Assembly: GCF_002873395.1 (NCBI RefSeq)
Contig: NZ_MCUV01000009.1
Location: forward strand, 1-64,000
Length of the DNA stretch: 64,000 bases
Source: Vibrio sp. 10N.286.49.B3
Lineage (GTDB): Bacteria; Pseudomonadota; Gammaproteobacteria; Enterobacterales; Vibrionaceae
Direction of reading: 5' to 3'
Shown: positions 21,736 to 31,138 of the stretch, in pieces
Layout: each line of letters begins with the position of its first letter
Position numbering within the stretch: position 1 is the stretch's first letter
The notes under the pieces: generated by a model
Database searches by the model: none
Told to the model about the DNA's origin: nothing
Seen by the model: only the letters and a program-made list of their open reading frames with translations
Program-made: the position numbers and the translations under genes

Positions 21736-21770
21736 GATTGATAATTTATCTTTATCGATCGTATTTTTAT
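21736..21770 (+). promoter_or_regulatory. Candidate expression-platform hairpin of the tfoY riboswitch
   Basis: GATTGATAA/TTATCGATC (9 pairs including one G-U, 7-nt loop) is followed by GTATTTTTAT. This could be a weak intrinsic terminator linked to the aptamer 20 nt upstream. The role is inferred from position only. Confidence 0.4.
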
Positions 21771-21837
21771 ATTTATTGCTTCTCTCTCGGGCCTGATATT
21801 TGGTGGCGTAATCAATTTTACTCCGAGATAATACACT

Positions 21838-22428
21838 ATGGATAAACCAATACTCAAAGACACTATGAGACTGTTTGAACAGCTTGGTAGTATCAAATCT
21901 CGTTCAATGTTCGGTGGGTTTGGCATTTTTGTGGATGACACCATGTTCGCATTGGTTGTTAAAAACAAACTACATATACGTGCTGACAAAGCTACAGAGA
22001 ATGCATTTCGACAGCAACAACTCCAGCCTTATACTTACCAAAAGAAAGGCTTTCCTGTTGTGACAAAATATTTTGCTCTACCTGATGAGTACTGGCAAAC
22101 ACCAGAAAAAATCATGGCAGCAGCTCAACATTCGCTAAAAGTCGCTCGACAAGATAAAGAAGTCAAATCAACAACCAAACCTACGCGTTTGAAAGATCTA
22201 CCAAACTTACGTTTAGCCACTGAACGTATGTTGAAAAAGGCGGGTATCGAATCTGTCGAAGACCTCCATCAACAAGGCGCAGCTGAAGCATTTAAAGCGA
22301 TCCAGCAGTCTCAAGCGATGAATCCCAACCTAGAGCTTCTTTGGGCTCTTGAAGGGGCAATAAAAGGCCAACATTGGTCAATCGTTCCTCAACAGCGACG
22401 AGATGAATTAATTAGCCACATAAATTAA
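21838..22428 (+). CDS. tfoY: TfoX/Sxy-family regulator TfoY
   Basis: 196 residues with an N-terminal TfoX_N domain (MFGGFGIFVDDTMFALVVKNKLHIRAD, about 22-50) and a C-terminal TfoX_C helical domain (LKDLPNLRLATERMLKKAGIESVEDL, about 118-143). Vibrios carry two such proteins: TfoX (natural competence) and TfoY (motility and type VI secretion defence). The riboswitch leader and the neighbouring purR identify this one as TfoY. Control is expected to be by cyclic di-GMP through the leader RNA. A terminator follows 20 bp after the stop codon. Confidence 0.92.
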   Translation: MDKPILKDTMRLFEQLGSIKSRSMFGGFGIFVDDTMFALVVKNKLHIRADKATENAFRQQQLQPYTYQKKGFPVVTKYFALPDEYWQTPEKIMAAAQHSLKVARQDKEVKSTTKPTRLKDLPNLRLATERMLKKAGIESVEDLHQQGAAEAFKAIQQSQAMNPNLELLWALEGAIKGQHWSIVPQQRRDELISHIN

Positions 22429-22448
22429 GCAGAATATGATGCTAAATA

Positions 22449-22478
22449 AAACCGTACTTTATTAAGTGCGGTTTTTTT
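22449..22478 (+). terminator. Intrinsic terminator after tfoY
   Basis: An 11-bp stem, AAACCGTACTT/AAGTGCGGTTT (one G-U), with a TATT loop and a T tract. Confidence 0.9.
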
Positions 22479-22559
22479 GTGAAATTTTATCCTCCTTTCC
22501 CCTGTCTAATTAGCTATGCTGTTAAATAACCCATTCATTCATTATGTAAGGAACTCATT

Positions 22560-23255
22560 ATGAATAAAAAATTGATTCTTGGACTCATTTTAATTTGCTG
22601 CATTGTTTTTTTAGGCGTGAATTTTGGTCAATATCTAACGTTAGAAAATGCCAAAGCTCAGCAACAGGCTCTCGATACTTATATTAATGATAACTTCATT
22701 TCAGCCGCTATTCTTTATTTTGGTGCATATGTTGTCATTACCGCATTTTCCATTCCTGGCGCTGCTGTTGTTACACTGCTTGGTGCGGCTTTATTTGGTT
22801 TTTGGACAAGTCTACTACTGGTCTCATTTGCCAGTACTATTGGCGCTACCTTCGCTTTCTTAAGCAGCCGATTCCTACTAAAAGATTGGGTACAAAATAA
22901 ATTTGGTGATAAGTTAGAAACCATTAATCAAGGTGTGGAAAAAGATGGCGCATTTTATCTCTTCACTCTCCGACTCATCCCTGTATTTCCCTTCTTTTTA
23001 ATCAACCTGCTAATGGGCTTAACCCCGATTAAAGTGAGTCGTTATTACTTAGCAAGTCAGATTGGCATGCTGCCAGGTACTGCGGTATACCTCAACGCTG
23101 GTACTCAACTGGCAGAAATCGAGAGCTTGTCAGGCATTGTTTCACCTTCTGTTTTGGCCTCATTTGCTCTACTTGGTTTATTCCCATTCATTACAAAATG
23201 GATAATGAATAAAGTTCGCCAGCAAAAAAGCAATCCAGAGAGTCATGTTCAATGA
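22560..23255 (+). CDS. TVP38/TMEM64 (DedA/VTT-type) membrane protein
   Basis: A 231-residue integral membrane protein of the SNARE-associated/VTT superfamily. It has a first hydrophobic helix (5-23), a re-entrant signature AFSIPGAAVVTLLGAALFGFW (about 62-82), a second LRLIPVFPFFLINLLMGLT (about 137-155) with the conserved Arg-hydrophobic-Pro, and terminal membrane helices. Relatives are linked to lipid or small-molecule movement across membranes, but the substrate here is unknown. An AAGGAA ribosome site precedes the ATG. Its stop codon overlaps the start of the broken DUF2007 gene, implying the two were once translationally coupled. Confidence 0.88.
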   Translation: MNKKLILGLILICCIVFLGVNFGQYLTLENAKAQQQALDTYINDNFISAAILYFGAYVVITAFSIPGAAVVTLLGAALFGFWTSLLLVSFASTIGATFAFLSSRFLLKDWVQNKFGDKLETINQGVEKDGAFYLFTLRLIPVFPFFLINLLMGLTPIKVSRYYLASQIGMLPGTAVYLNAGTQLAEIESLSGIVSPSVLASFALLGLFPFITKWIMNKVRQQKSNPESHVQ

Positions 23256-23418
23256 AGATATTCATAGCCAATAATCCTCCTGAAGCTCACATTGTCTGTC
23301 AGTTACTACAGCAAGAAGGGATAGAGTGCGAAGTACGTCATGCATGCAGTGCAATGAGAAAATTGAGGCACAGTTTGATGCTTGCTGGCAATGTGGAACT
23401 GTTCGCCTTAAAGCTTAA
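23252..23418 (+). pseudogene. Internally deleted, frameshifted DUF2007 gene
   Basis: The first 27 codons (MKIFIANNPPEAHIVCQLLQ and on to ECEVR) are the intact start of a DUF2007 'putative signal transducing protein'. The frame then runs into unrelated residues. Shifting frame at about 23340 restores CMQCNEKIEAQFDACWQCG, the paired-CxxC zinc-ribbon tail of the same family, with a stop at 23416-23418. The middle of the domain (roughly 40-50 residues in relatives) is missing. The zero-frame readthrough product would be 62 residues ending at 23440, inside the heptamer repeat, and is unlikely to be functional. It overlaps the TVP38 gene by 4 bp. Confidence 0.8.
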
Positions 23419-23427
23419 ACGTTTAGT

Positions 23428-23461
23428 GCTTAGAGCTTAGAGCTTAGAGCTTAGAGCTTAG
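23428..23461. repeat. Heptamer tandem repeat GCTTAGA, about 4.9 copies
   Basis: Four perfect GCTTAGA units plus GCTTAG run from 23428 to 23461. They overlap the stop codon of the minus-strand hydrolase (23458-23460) and follow the DUF2007 remnant. Seven is not a multiple of three, but all units except the last lie beyond the hydrolase stop, so copy changes would mainly affect the 3' ends of the two convergent units. Confidence 0.9.
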
Positions 23462-24264
23462 TAGCTAGCTTGAATTTGTTTATGTATAAAGTCGATGGAG
23501 TGTTTGTTAAAGGCTTCTGGTTGTTCGACATTGCACACATGGCCACAACCTGGGATCTCTAATAATTGACTCGACTCATGAGCAGCAACCATATCTTTAA
23601 CCGGTTTAATAAACATGTAGTCTCGTTCCCCCATCAGATACAAGGTCGGTATTAGCAACTCTTTTTCTTTAAAATAGCGCATTAGAGGGTTTACATCAGA
23701 AGTGAGTTTATACCAACGTTTAAACTCTTTTTGGCACAAGTTTTTCGCTTCTCGAATAAAAAGATGACGTGACTCTTTTTGGTTATCCTGAGGCATAACA
23801 ATGTAAGCAAATAAACGGTATAACCACATATAAGGAATGAAGTGCTTACTTAAATTACCTACTTTAACCAAAAATTGTGAACGTGTATCGAAACGAGTAA
23901 CCGCACCACCGAGCACCATAGAGCGTACTCTCTCCACCGAAATTTCAGCTAAATTTCGAACAATGATGGTGCCTAAAGACATGCCAACAAAATGCGCTGA
24001 TTGGATCTTCTGGTGATCTAATACCGCTAAAATATCAAGCGTCACATCTTTAAATGTATAGCGACTTGTCATTAACGTTTTGATGAGCTGTGCAGATTTG
24101 CCGTGCCCTCTTAAATCAATCAATAACAGATTAAAGTGCTGACGATAAGCTTTTATCTGTTTAAACCAAATAGACGAACTGCCACCTGCACCATGCACAA
24201 AAACAACCCATTCCTTACTGGTTGGGTGGGGAAATGTCTTATGAAAAAGTAAAGGTTCTGCCAT
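23458..24264 (-). CDS. Alpha/beta-hydrolase fold protein
   Basis: 268 residues with the oxyanion-hole motif VHGAGGSSSIW (about 23-33), an LLLIDLRGHGKS strand-turn, the nucleophile elbow GMSLGT (Ser near 95) and the C-terminal acid/His region (MGERDYMFIKPV; PGCGHVCNVEQPEAF). All three triad elements are present, so it is likely an active esterase- or lipase-like enzyme of unknown substrate. It is a single gene, convergent with the TVP38/DUF2007 unit, with its stop codon inside the heptamer repeat. No terminator hairpin is evident. Confidence 0.85.
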   Translation of the reverse strand: MAEPLLFHKTFPHPTSKEWVVFVHGAGGSSSIWFKQIKAYRQHFNLLLIDLRGHGKSAQLIKTLMTSRYTFKDVTLDILAVLDHQKIQSAHFVGMSLGTIIVRNLAEISVERVRSMVLGGAVTRFDTRSQFLVKVGNLSKHFIPYMWLYRLFAYIVMPQDNQKESRHLFIREAKNLCQKEFKRWYKLTSDVNPLMRYFKEKELLIPTLYLMGERDYMFIKPVKDMVAAHESSQLLEIPGCGHVCNVEQPEAFNKHSIDFIHKQIQASY

Positions 24265-24440
24265 AAAAAGCTCAAATATTTAGTTTTGTTGAAAAAGAAT
24301 CTGTCAGACTAGCACAAATTAAATTAAATTTACGTGATGCCGTATGTGCATACTTGTGTAAAAAACCGTCCAAATCACAACCAAGATAAATAAACAGTTG
24401 AAATTATTGGTAAAATGATAAGTTCTTGGATTTGAAAGTA

Positions 24441-24470
24441 AAAAAAAAGACGCACTTTGGCGTCTTTTTA
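24441..24470 (-). terminator. Terminator after glgA
   Basis: GACGC/GCGTC stem with a 6-nt loop, flanked by an A8 run (a T run on the minus strand), 30-50 bp beyond the glgA stop codon. A plus-strand T run makes it usable both ways. Confidence 0.8.
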
Positions 24471-24497
24471 TTGTAACAATTATTACACTCAGAAGAA

Positions 24498-25955
24498 CTA
24501 ATGCTCTAAGAAAGCTAATTGGTACATCTTTTTGTATTCTTTAGCAGAATCAAGCCAACTAAAGTCAACTCGCATAGCTTGTAATTGAATACGAGTCATC
24601 TCTTCTGGTGACTGCAAGTAGAATAAAACAGCGCGCTGCATTACAACTAGCAACGCTTGAGCACTTGGCTCTCTAAAGCTAAAGCCTGTTCCCTTTTCTG
24701 GGCTCTCATCATAGTTAACTACCGTATCTTTCAGTCCACCAACTTCACGAACAATTGGCAAGGTACCATAAGCCATGCTATAGATTTGGTTTAATCCACA
24801 CGCTTCAAATTCTGAAGGCATGAGGAAAAAGTCAGAACCAGCCTCAACAAGGTGAGCATATCGATCACTGTAAGCTTCTAAGAAAGCAAACTTAGTTGGG
24901 TAAGCATTAGCAAAATTACGTAATTGGGCAGCAACATCTGGATCGCCCGTTCCAACAATCACTAACTGAACATCATTAGTTAAAAATTGCTGCAACATTG
25001 GCAATATGTAATGAAAGCCTTTTTGATGCGTTAAGCGACAAACCATACCAAATAGTGGCAGATCTCTGTTAGGTAAACCAAGTTCTTGTTGGATCAGCGT
25101 TTTACTGGCTAACTTACCCGCTTTCATGCTCTGTGCATTATCAGTGTAAGTTTTAGGTAATAGCTCATCACGATTCGGATCCCACTCAGAGTAATCACAA
25201 CCATTAACGATACCGTGAAGATCACGAGAACGGTGTGAAAAATCATCAACTAGACCATGAGCACCAAGTGGTGTCATTAGCTCTTTTGCGTAATTAGGGC
25301 TAACCGCATTCACTTTATCGGCATAAGCGATACCTGCACGTAACGTACTGATACAGTCATGACCATATCTCACATTCTCAGCACTACTAAAGTGTAGCTC
25401 AGGTATTATCTCTAAATCATCGTACTTAAAAATGCCTTTAAAAATCGCATTATGAACCGTTAGTACACTTTTAATGCCACTAAATCGCTCATCCGATTGA
25501 TAACGAGTTTTAAGTAAAAATGGTACAAGACCGGTATGCCAATCATTGGCATGAACAACATCTGGTTTAATACCAAGTTTTGGCAGTACGTCTAAACTAG
25601 CAGCAGCAAAAAATGCAAAACGCTCACCGTTGTCTTTATACGCTTCATTATTTTCAGCATATAAAGCGTTACGTTCGAAGTAGTGATCACACTCGATGGT
25701 GTAAACAGGAACACCATCTAACTCCATCGTCGCAACTTGATACGCAGTATGTGGCCAATGCTCAAGTTCTGTCGATAAGATAATATTTTTATCTTCACGG
25801 TTTGGTAATAAGCTGTAACCAGGTAGCACAATGGCTACCTCGTTACCAAGTTCCTGTAAGGCTTTAGGCAGTGCTTTAGCAACATCGGCTAAACCCCCAC
25901 TTTTTACAAGACCTTGAGCTTCTGAAACGGTAAACCAAATATTCATGTTTTCCAT
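24498..25955 (-). CDS. glgA: Glycogen synthase
   Basis: Transfers glucose from ADP-glucose to alpha-1,4-glucan (GT5 family). The start is ATG 25955 (MENMNIWFTVSEAQ), 1 bp after the glgC stop codon with GGA 7 nt before. This gives 485 residues; upstream in-frame codons belong to glgC. Motifs: ADP-glucose-binding KSGGLADV (18-25), HANDWHTGLVPF, and the C-terminal GT-B segment MPSEFEACGLNQIYSMAYGTLPIVREVGGLKDTV. It forms a two-gene operon with glgC; no branching enzyme or phosphorylase is adjacent. Confidence 0.95.
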   Translation of the reverse strand: MENMNIWFTVSEAQGLVKSGGLADVAKALPKALQELGNEVAIVLPGYSLLPNREDKNIILSTELEHWPHTAYQVATMELDGVPVYTIECDHYFERNALYAENNEAYKDNGERFAFFAAASLDVLPKLGIKPDVVHANDWHTGLVPFLLKTRYQSDERFSGIKSVLTVHNAIFKGIFKYDDLEIIPELHFSSAENVRYGHDCISTLRAGIAYADKVNAVSPNYAKELMTPLGAHGLVDDFSHRSRDLHGIVNGCDYSEWDPNRDELLPKTYTDNAQSMKAGKLASKTLIQQELGLPNRDLPLFGMVCRLTHQKGFHYILPMLQQFLTNDVQLVIVGTGDPDVAAQLRNFANAYPTKFAFLEAYSDRYAHLVEAGSDFFLMPSEFEACGLNQIYSMAYGTLPIVREVGGLKDTVVNYDESPEKGTGFSFREPSAQALLVVMQRAVLFYLQSPEEMTRIQLQAMRVDFSWLDSAKEYKKMYQLAFLEH

Positions 25956-25956
25956 C

Positions 25957-27174
25957 TTAGAATCCAACTTTTGTTCCTTTTGCAATAACCACAATACCTT
26001 CTGAAGAAACATGGAAACGTTGAGCATCCAACTCTAAATCTTCACCAATAACTGTACCTGGTGCAATTTCTACATCTTTATCAATGATTGCACGGTTAAT
26101 GGTACAACCAGCACCAATTTTCACATCACCAAGAATAACAGATTCACTGATAACAGAACCTGCAGCAATGTTACTGCGATAACCTAGAACGGATTTATAA
26201 ACAATAGAACCTTGAATGTAGCTACCGCCAGAAATCAAGCTATTGGTTACCTTCACTTTACGGTGATCAGCATCAACGAATGTTGCTGGTGGCAGTGGTG
26301 GGTAGTACGTATGTAGAGGCCAGCTACGGTTATATAGAGAGAAGTCTGGGTCTTCGCCTAATAAATCCATATGTGCAGACCAGTACGCATCAATCGTACC
26401 TACATCACGCCAGTAAGTGGTTGGCTTCTCACCTGGAATATCATTGGTAGAAAAGTCGTAAACATAAACATCCCCTTCTGGGAACATTTTTGGAATAATA
26501 TCTTTACCAAAGTCATGGCTAGACTCTTGGTTATCAGCATCTAGTTGTAGTTCTTCACATAAAGAGACTGAATCAAAGATGTAGTTACCCATAGAAACTA
26601 GAGCAACATCGGTATGTCCTGGAATTGGCTTTGGATTTGCTGGTTTTTCTTCAAAGCCAATCATTTTACCGTTTTCATCAACTTCAATAACACCAAATTC
26701 AGACGCTTCAGCTAGCGGCATGCGCAGTGCTGATACTGTCAATTTTGCTTTTGATGCCTTATGAAAATCAAGCATTTGGCGAATGTCCATTTTATAAATA
26801 TGGTCAGAGCCAAAAATACATACTTGTTCAGGATTAGCCTCTTTTATAAAGCTAACATTTTGGTAAATTGCATCAGCCGTTCCCTCATACCAACGCTTAC
26901 CATCTCGCATTTGTGCTGGAATAGAATCGATGAAACGATCAGTGATACTAGAAAGGTTCCAACCTCTTTTCATATGAAGGTAAAGAGATTGAGATTTAAA
27001 TTGTGTTAGAACAAACACACGCATTAAATCAGCATTAACAAAGTTGTTAAGAGCGAAATCGATAAGACGGTAACTACCGCCAAATGGTACTGCAGGTTTA
27101 CTGCGTGATTCAGTTAAAGGTCTTAAACGAGAACCTTCGCCACCAGCAAGAATCATACCTAATACACCAGCCAT
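25957..27174 (-). CDS. glgC: Glucose-1-phosphate adenylyltransferase
   Basis: Makes ADP-glucose from ATP and glucose-1-phosphate, the controlled step of glycogen synthesis. The start at ATG 27174 (MAGVLGMILAGGEGSRL), with a TGGAG ribosome site, gives 405 residues; in-frame codons further upstream are not family-like. It has a nucleotidyltransferase domain (GGEGSRLRPLT and SKPAVPFGG near the start; WYEGTADAIYQN) and a C-terminal left-handed beta-helix with hexapeptide-like repeats (about 300-400). First gene of glgCA. Confidence 0.95.
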   Translation of the reverse strand: MAGVLGMILAGGEGSRLRPLTESRSKPAVPFGGSYRLIDFALNNFVNADLMRVFVLTQFKSQSLYLHMKRGWNLSSITDRFIDSIPAQMRDGKRWYEGTADAIYQNVSFIKEANPEQVCIFGSDHIYKMDIRQMLDFHKASKAKLTVSALRMPLAEASEFGVIEVDENGKMIGFEEKPANPKPIPGHTDVALVSMGNYIFDSVSLCEELQLDADNQESSHDFGKDIIPKMFPEGDVYVYDFSTNDIPGEKPTTYWRDVGTIDAYWSAHMDLLGEDPDFSLYNRSWPLHTYYPPLPPATFVDADHRKVKVTNSLISGGSYIQGSIVYKSVLGYRSNIAAGSVISESVILGDVKIGAGCTINRAIIDKDVEIAPGTVIGEDLELDAQRFHVSSEGIVVIAKGTKVGF

Positions 27175-27675
27175 TATATTACTCCATTTATTTAGCTTAT
27201 TTTTAATCAGCACACACCGTAATAATTACTATTGGGGGGGTGAATACTGATCATTAACTTTTATGCTAATTTTTTAACACCACTCCTGTAGTGTTACTTT
27301 AGCCAACTACCGCGCTATATTGCACTTTGTTTCTTATAATCTATACAGTTTGAAATAGAATACAATTGCCAAAGTGATTTCTTTCTCTTGTGAAAGTCAT
27401 TGCTTTGCTAACTCGTTATAGAGGTCACACTATAAGGCACCACACTAAACACGAAGTTAACAAAATACCAACTACAACACCACATTAGTGTGCGCTGATT
27501 CATATAACCATAGACTTATTTCGTGACTAAAATGTGACATTTATGCTACTCATATAAGATATACAAATAAAGTTTAATTAGCAATAGAGTCACATCACAT
27601 ATTTCACGAAGAAAATTAACATTGCAGCAAAAAAAAACAGCGACCTAAATCGCTGTTATTTTCTAATTGAAAGTG
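27175..27675 (-). other. glgC upstream region / topA-glgC gap
   Basis: A 501-bp, strongly AT-rich gap between two minus-strand genes. It holds the topA terminator at its right-hand (high-coordinate) gene boundary near 27637-27656, an inverted repeat AACACCAC/GTAGTGTT at 27280-27299, and a G7 run near 27233 on the plus strand. It presumably carries the glgCA promoter. No gene was recognised. Confidence 0.5.
27637..27656 (-). terminator. Terminator after topA
   Basis: ACAGCGA/TCGCTGT, a 7-bp stem with a 6-nt loop, followed on the minus strand by a run of about ten T. It starts 20 bp beyond the topA stop codon. Confidence 0.9.
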
Positions 27676-30309
27676 TTAAGCCTCTTTTTTAGGCTTTTTA
27701 CGTTTATCCGTAATTTCCCACTTCCCGTCGACATAAAGCCCAGTCCAACCTGATGGCTTTCCATCTACCTCTGATCGTATGTAGTTCTCTTTTGACTTAC
27801 GGCTAAAGCGAACGACAGCAGGTTTTCCATCTGGATCATGCGTTGGTGCTGTTGCCAGGTATTGGAACTTTGGTGAAATGCGGTCTTTAAACCTCACCAT
27901 CTCCTCAACCAATGGCGCTCGTGTTTCACGTGATTTAGGGAAGTTACTTGCTGCCATAAATAGACCTGAAGCGCCATCTCTTAATACAAAGTAAGCATCG
28001 GAGTTTTCACAAGGTAGTTCCGGTAAGTGAACAGGATCTTCTTTTGGTGGCGCAACTTCACCATTTTTTAGGATTTTACGTGTGTTTTTGCAATCATCAT
28101 TCGTGCAATCCATGTATTTACCAAAGCGGCCATTTTTAAGCACCATGTCACTGCCACACTTATCACATTCAACAAGTGGACCGTCATAGCCTTTGACTTT
28201 GAACTCACCAAACTCAACAACGTAGCCTTCACAATTCGGGTTATTACCACAAACATGCATTTTACGCTTATCATCGATAAGGTATGCATCCATCGCAGTT
28301 TCACAAATTGGACAACGTTTCTTAGCTCGTAAAGCCGCGGTTTCAACATCTTCCTCTAAGACATTGATGATGCCCTCTTCATCACCTAAGTTGATCGTTG
28401 TCTTACAACGTTCTTTTGGTGGTAAAGCATAACCAGAACAACCTAAAAATACACCGGTAGATGCCGTTCTTATGCCCATCTTACGAGAACAAGTTGGACA
28501 TTCAATATCCGTTTCGACGATATGATTTGGTTTCATACCACCGGCATCTTCATCAAGATCGGCTTTTTCTAAATCACCCGTAAAGTCCGTGAAGAAGTTA
28601 TCTAACACCCCTTTCCACTTCGCCTGACCTTCCGCAACTTGGTCTAACTTCTGTTCCATGCGAGCAGTAAAGTCATAGTTCATCAGATCATTGAAACTAC
28701 CGTTTAAACGGTCAGTCACAATTTCACCCATCTTCTCTGCATAGAAACGACGTTGCTCTACTTTTACGTAACCACGATCTTGAATTGTAGAGATAATTGA
28801 CGCATAGGTAGATGGACGACCAATACCACGCTTTTCTAACTCTTTAACTAATGCCGCTTCAGTAAAACGAGCTGGTGGCTTGGTAAAGTGCTGTTTTGGC
28901 TCTAGAGCATTTAATTTCAATATATCGCCAATTTGTACCGCTGGCAGAATGGTATCTTCATTCTTACCCATTGGACGCTGAACGCGAGTCCAACCATCAA
29001 ACTTAAGGATTCGACCTTTCGCTTTTAATGTAAACTCATCCGCTTTAACACTCACGGTGGTTGAATCGTATTGCGCTGGCATCATTTGACAAGCGACAAA
29101 TTGATTCCAAATTAATGAATACAATTTATGTGCATCGGCATCGACACCATTTAAGTCATCTGTTTTTACACTTACATCTGATGGACGAATCGCTTCGTGA
29201 GCTTCTTGGGCACCCTCTTTACTTCCGTAAACCAGTGGCTTTTCAGGTAAGTAGTTACTACCGAACTCAGTACCAATAAGCTCTCTTGCAGCCTCTACAG
29301 CTTCTGAACTCAAGTTAGTTGAGTCAGTACGCATATAAGTAATGTAACCAGCCTCATATAGGCGCTGAGCAAGCATCATGGTCTTTTTCACACCATAGCC
29401 TAGGCGAGTACTTGCCGCTTGCTGTAGTGTTGATGTGATATAAGGCGCAGATGGTTTACTTTTTGTTGGTCGATCTTCGCGCTTACACACTTCATAAGCG
29501 GCATTTTCTAATACTGATAATGCGGCTTTTGTTTCGGCTTCATTAACAGGCTTGAATGCTTGACCGGCTTTCTGTGCAACCATTAAGCGAAATGGCGTTT
29601 CATCTTTTGTTTGTGTATCGGCATGCACATCCCAAAACTCTTCAGGGATAAATGCATTGATTTCACGCTCACGCTCTACTAACAGTTTGACCGCAACGGA
29701 TTGAACACGACCAGCAGAAAGCCCTCGTGCAACTTTTTTCCATAGCAAAGGTGAAACCATGAAGCCCACAACACGGTCAAGGAAGCGACGTGCTTGCTGT
29801 GCATTAACACCATCCATGTTGAGCTCACCCGGTGTTTCAAAGGCTTGCTGGATAGCATTTTTAGTAATTTCGTTAAAAACAACTCGTTTGTATCGCGATT
29901 CATCACCACCGATGATCTCACGAAGGTGCCATGCGATAGCTTCTCCTTCGCGGTCCAAATCGGTTGCGAGATAGATATGGTCAGCATCTTTGGCTAGCTT
30001 TTGCAGCTCTGCAACCACTTTCTCTTTACCAGGTAGCACCTGATAGTTTGCTTCCCAGCTATCGTAAGGGTTAATGCCCATTTTTTTAATTAAAGCTTTA
30101 CGGTCTTTTTCTTTTTTAATACGAGCTTTTTCTTCTGGACTCATACCTTTTGTCGAAATAGCCGCGGCTTTCTGACCTGTACTTTGACCTGCCGTTGGAA
30201 GATCACGCACGTGACCGACACTGGATTTAACGACAAAATCTTTGCCAAGATATTTATTAATAGTTTTGGCCTTGGCTGGCGACTCCACTATAACGAGCGA
30301 TTTACCCAT
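27676..30309 (-). CDS. topA: DNA topoisomerase I
   Basis: Type IA topoisomerase that relaxes negative supercoils. The start is ATG 30309 ([25 protein letters not shown]), giving 877 residues and matching E. coli TopA; an in-frame GTG 24 nt upstream is less likely. Domains: Toprim (residues 1-145; [15 protein letters not shown]); core with the active-site Tyr in [14 protein letters not shown] (about 325); and a C-terminal tail of zinc ribbons ([27 protein letters not shown]) for DNA and RNA-polymerase contact. Divergent from yciN, which is also a topA neighbour in E. coli. Confidence 0.97.
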   Translation of the reverse strand: MGKSLVIVESPAKAKTINKYLGKDFVVKSSVGHVRDLPTAGQSTGQKAAAISTKGMSPEEKARIKKEKDRKALIKKMGINPYDSWEANYQVLPGKEKVVAELQKLAKDADHIYLATDLDREGEAIAWHLREIIGGDESRYKRVVFNEITKNAIQQAFETPGELNMDGVNAQQARRFLDRVVGFMVSPLLWKKVARGLSAGRVQSVAVKLLVEREREINAFIPEEFWDVHADTQTKDETPFRLMVAQKAGQAFKPVNEAETKAALSVLENAAYEVCKREDRPTKSKPSAPYITSTLQQAASTRLGYGVKKTMMLAQRLYEAGYITYMRTDSTNLSSEAVEAARELIGTEFGSNYLPEKPLVYGSKEGAQEAHEAIRPSDVSVKTDDLNGVDADAHKLYSLIWNQFVACQMMPAQYDSTTVSVKADEFTLKAKGRILKFDGWTRVQRPMGKNEDTILPAVQIGDILKLNALEPKQHFTKPPARFTEAALVKELEKRGIGRPSTYASIISTIQDRGYVKVEQRRFYAEKMGEIVTDRLNGSFNDLMNYDFTARMEQKLDQVAEGQAKWKGVLDNFFTDFTGDLEKADLDEDAGGMKPNHIVETDIECPTCSRKMGIRTASTGVFLGCSGYALPPKERCKTTINLGDEEGIINVLEEDVETAALRAKKRCPICETAMDAYLIDDKRKMHVCGNNPNCEGYVVEFGEFKVKGYDGPLVECDKCGSDMVLKNGRFGKYMDCTNDDCKNTRKILKNGEVAPPKEDPVHLPELPCENSDAYFVLRDGASGLFMAASNFPKSRETRAPLVEEMVRFKDRISPKFQYLATAPTHDPDGKPAVVRFSRKSKENYIRSEVDGKPSGWTGLYVDGKWEITDKRKKPKKEA

Positions 30310-30786
30310 ATTGACACTAACGTCCTTAATCACGATGCATAGATACTATATAAACAATAAATACTAATTTATCCCTTATAAGCATACTGCCGAAAATATT
30401 GCTTCTTTTTACTATTGTGCGAGTCAGCAAGAATATCAACCTGTTTTTTTCATTTTGATGTTGATTGCTCGACAATTCGACGAATGCAGCACAATAGAAG
30501 CCCTAACCAATGCAATAGCTTCCCTGACCATTGCAACTAGAAACATACTATGTCTACTAAATCAACAAACGCTAACTTTATTGAGTAATATTTGCAATAA
30601 ATCACAAAATATTCTCTAATATTTGCTTAATTAGCCTTTATTTATGATTATTCATCATTGCATTTTTTACGTTATGATGAGAAATATCTATTTTTAATGC
30701 TGTTTCTATGGCGCAATAAAAAGCAAATATAGACCGTTCTACTTCGTAGTTATTATCAACATAATTAATCCTCAAAGAGATCCAAA
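30310..30786. other. Divergent topA/yciN intergenic region
   Basis: A 477-bp, AT-rich gap. It holds an imperfect 21-bp-period direct repeat at 30501-30541 (CCCTAACCAATGCAA and CCCTGACCATTGCAA). It should contain both promoters, possibly supercoiling-sensitive for topA, but no single promoter stands out. No coding potential was seen. Confidence 0.5.
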
Positions 30787-31032
30787 ATGAGTCATAAAAA
30801 GCCAATTTCAGAATTCGAATTACTCTTAATTGCTAACCAAATCATTCAAGAACATGAAGATTATATTGAAGGAATGCGTGCAACTTCCGTAGAAGAGAAA
30901 GAAGAAGTGTTAGTTTTTAAAGGCGACTACTTCTTAGATGATAATGGGCTTCCGACAGCGGCAACTACGGGTGTTTTTAATATGTTCAAGCACCTAGCTC
31001 ATCGCCTATCTAATGAGTTTACTATCGTTTAA
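30787..31032 (+). CDS. yciN: DUF2498 protein YciN
   Basis: 81 residues, clearly the YciN family: NQIIQEHEDYIEGM near the start, then VFKGDYFLDDNGLPTA and TGVFNMFKHLAHRLS, which are almost invariant in relatives. Small, soluble, acidic, function not established. It lies next to topA in E. coli as well. An AAAGAGATCC ribosome site precedes the ATG. It ends 21 bp before a strong hairpin. Confidence 0.92.
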   Translation: MSHKKPISEFELLLIANQIIQEHEDYIEGMRATSVEEKEEVLVFKGDYFLDDNGLPTAATTGVFNMFKHLAHRLSNEFTIV

Positions 31033-31053
31033 AAGCAGTGGTAATCAATAACC

Positions 31054-31082
31054 AAAACGGCAACATTCTCTGCTGCCGTTTT
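31054..31082. terminator. Bidirectional terminator between yciN and aroA
   Basis: AAAACGGCA/TGCCGTTTT, a 9-bp stem with an 11-nt loop, between convergent genes. The poly-T and poly-A tracts are part of the arms. Confidence 0.8.
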
Positions 31083-31138
31083 GAAAGTGCCAATTAACAT
31101 TTGTACTTTGACAGCTGTAAATCTTATATCAATAGTAA

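Noticed and set aside
23428..23461. Phase-variation switch for the hydrolase
   Set aside because: Four of the five repeat units lie beyond the stop codon, so copy number would not change the reading frame of the enzyme.
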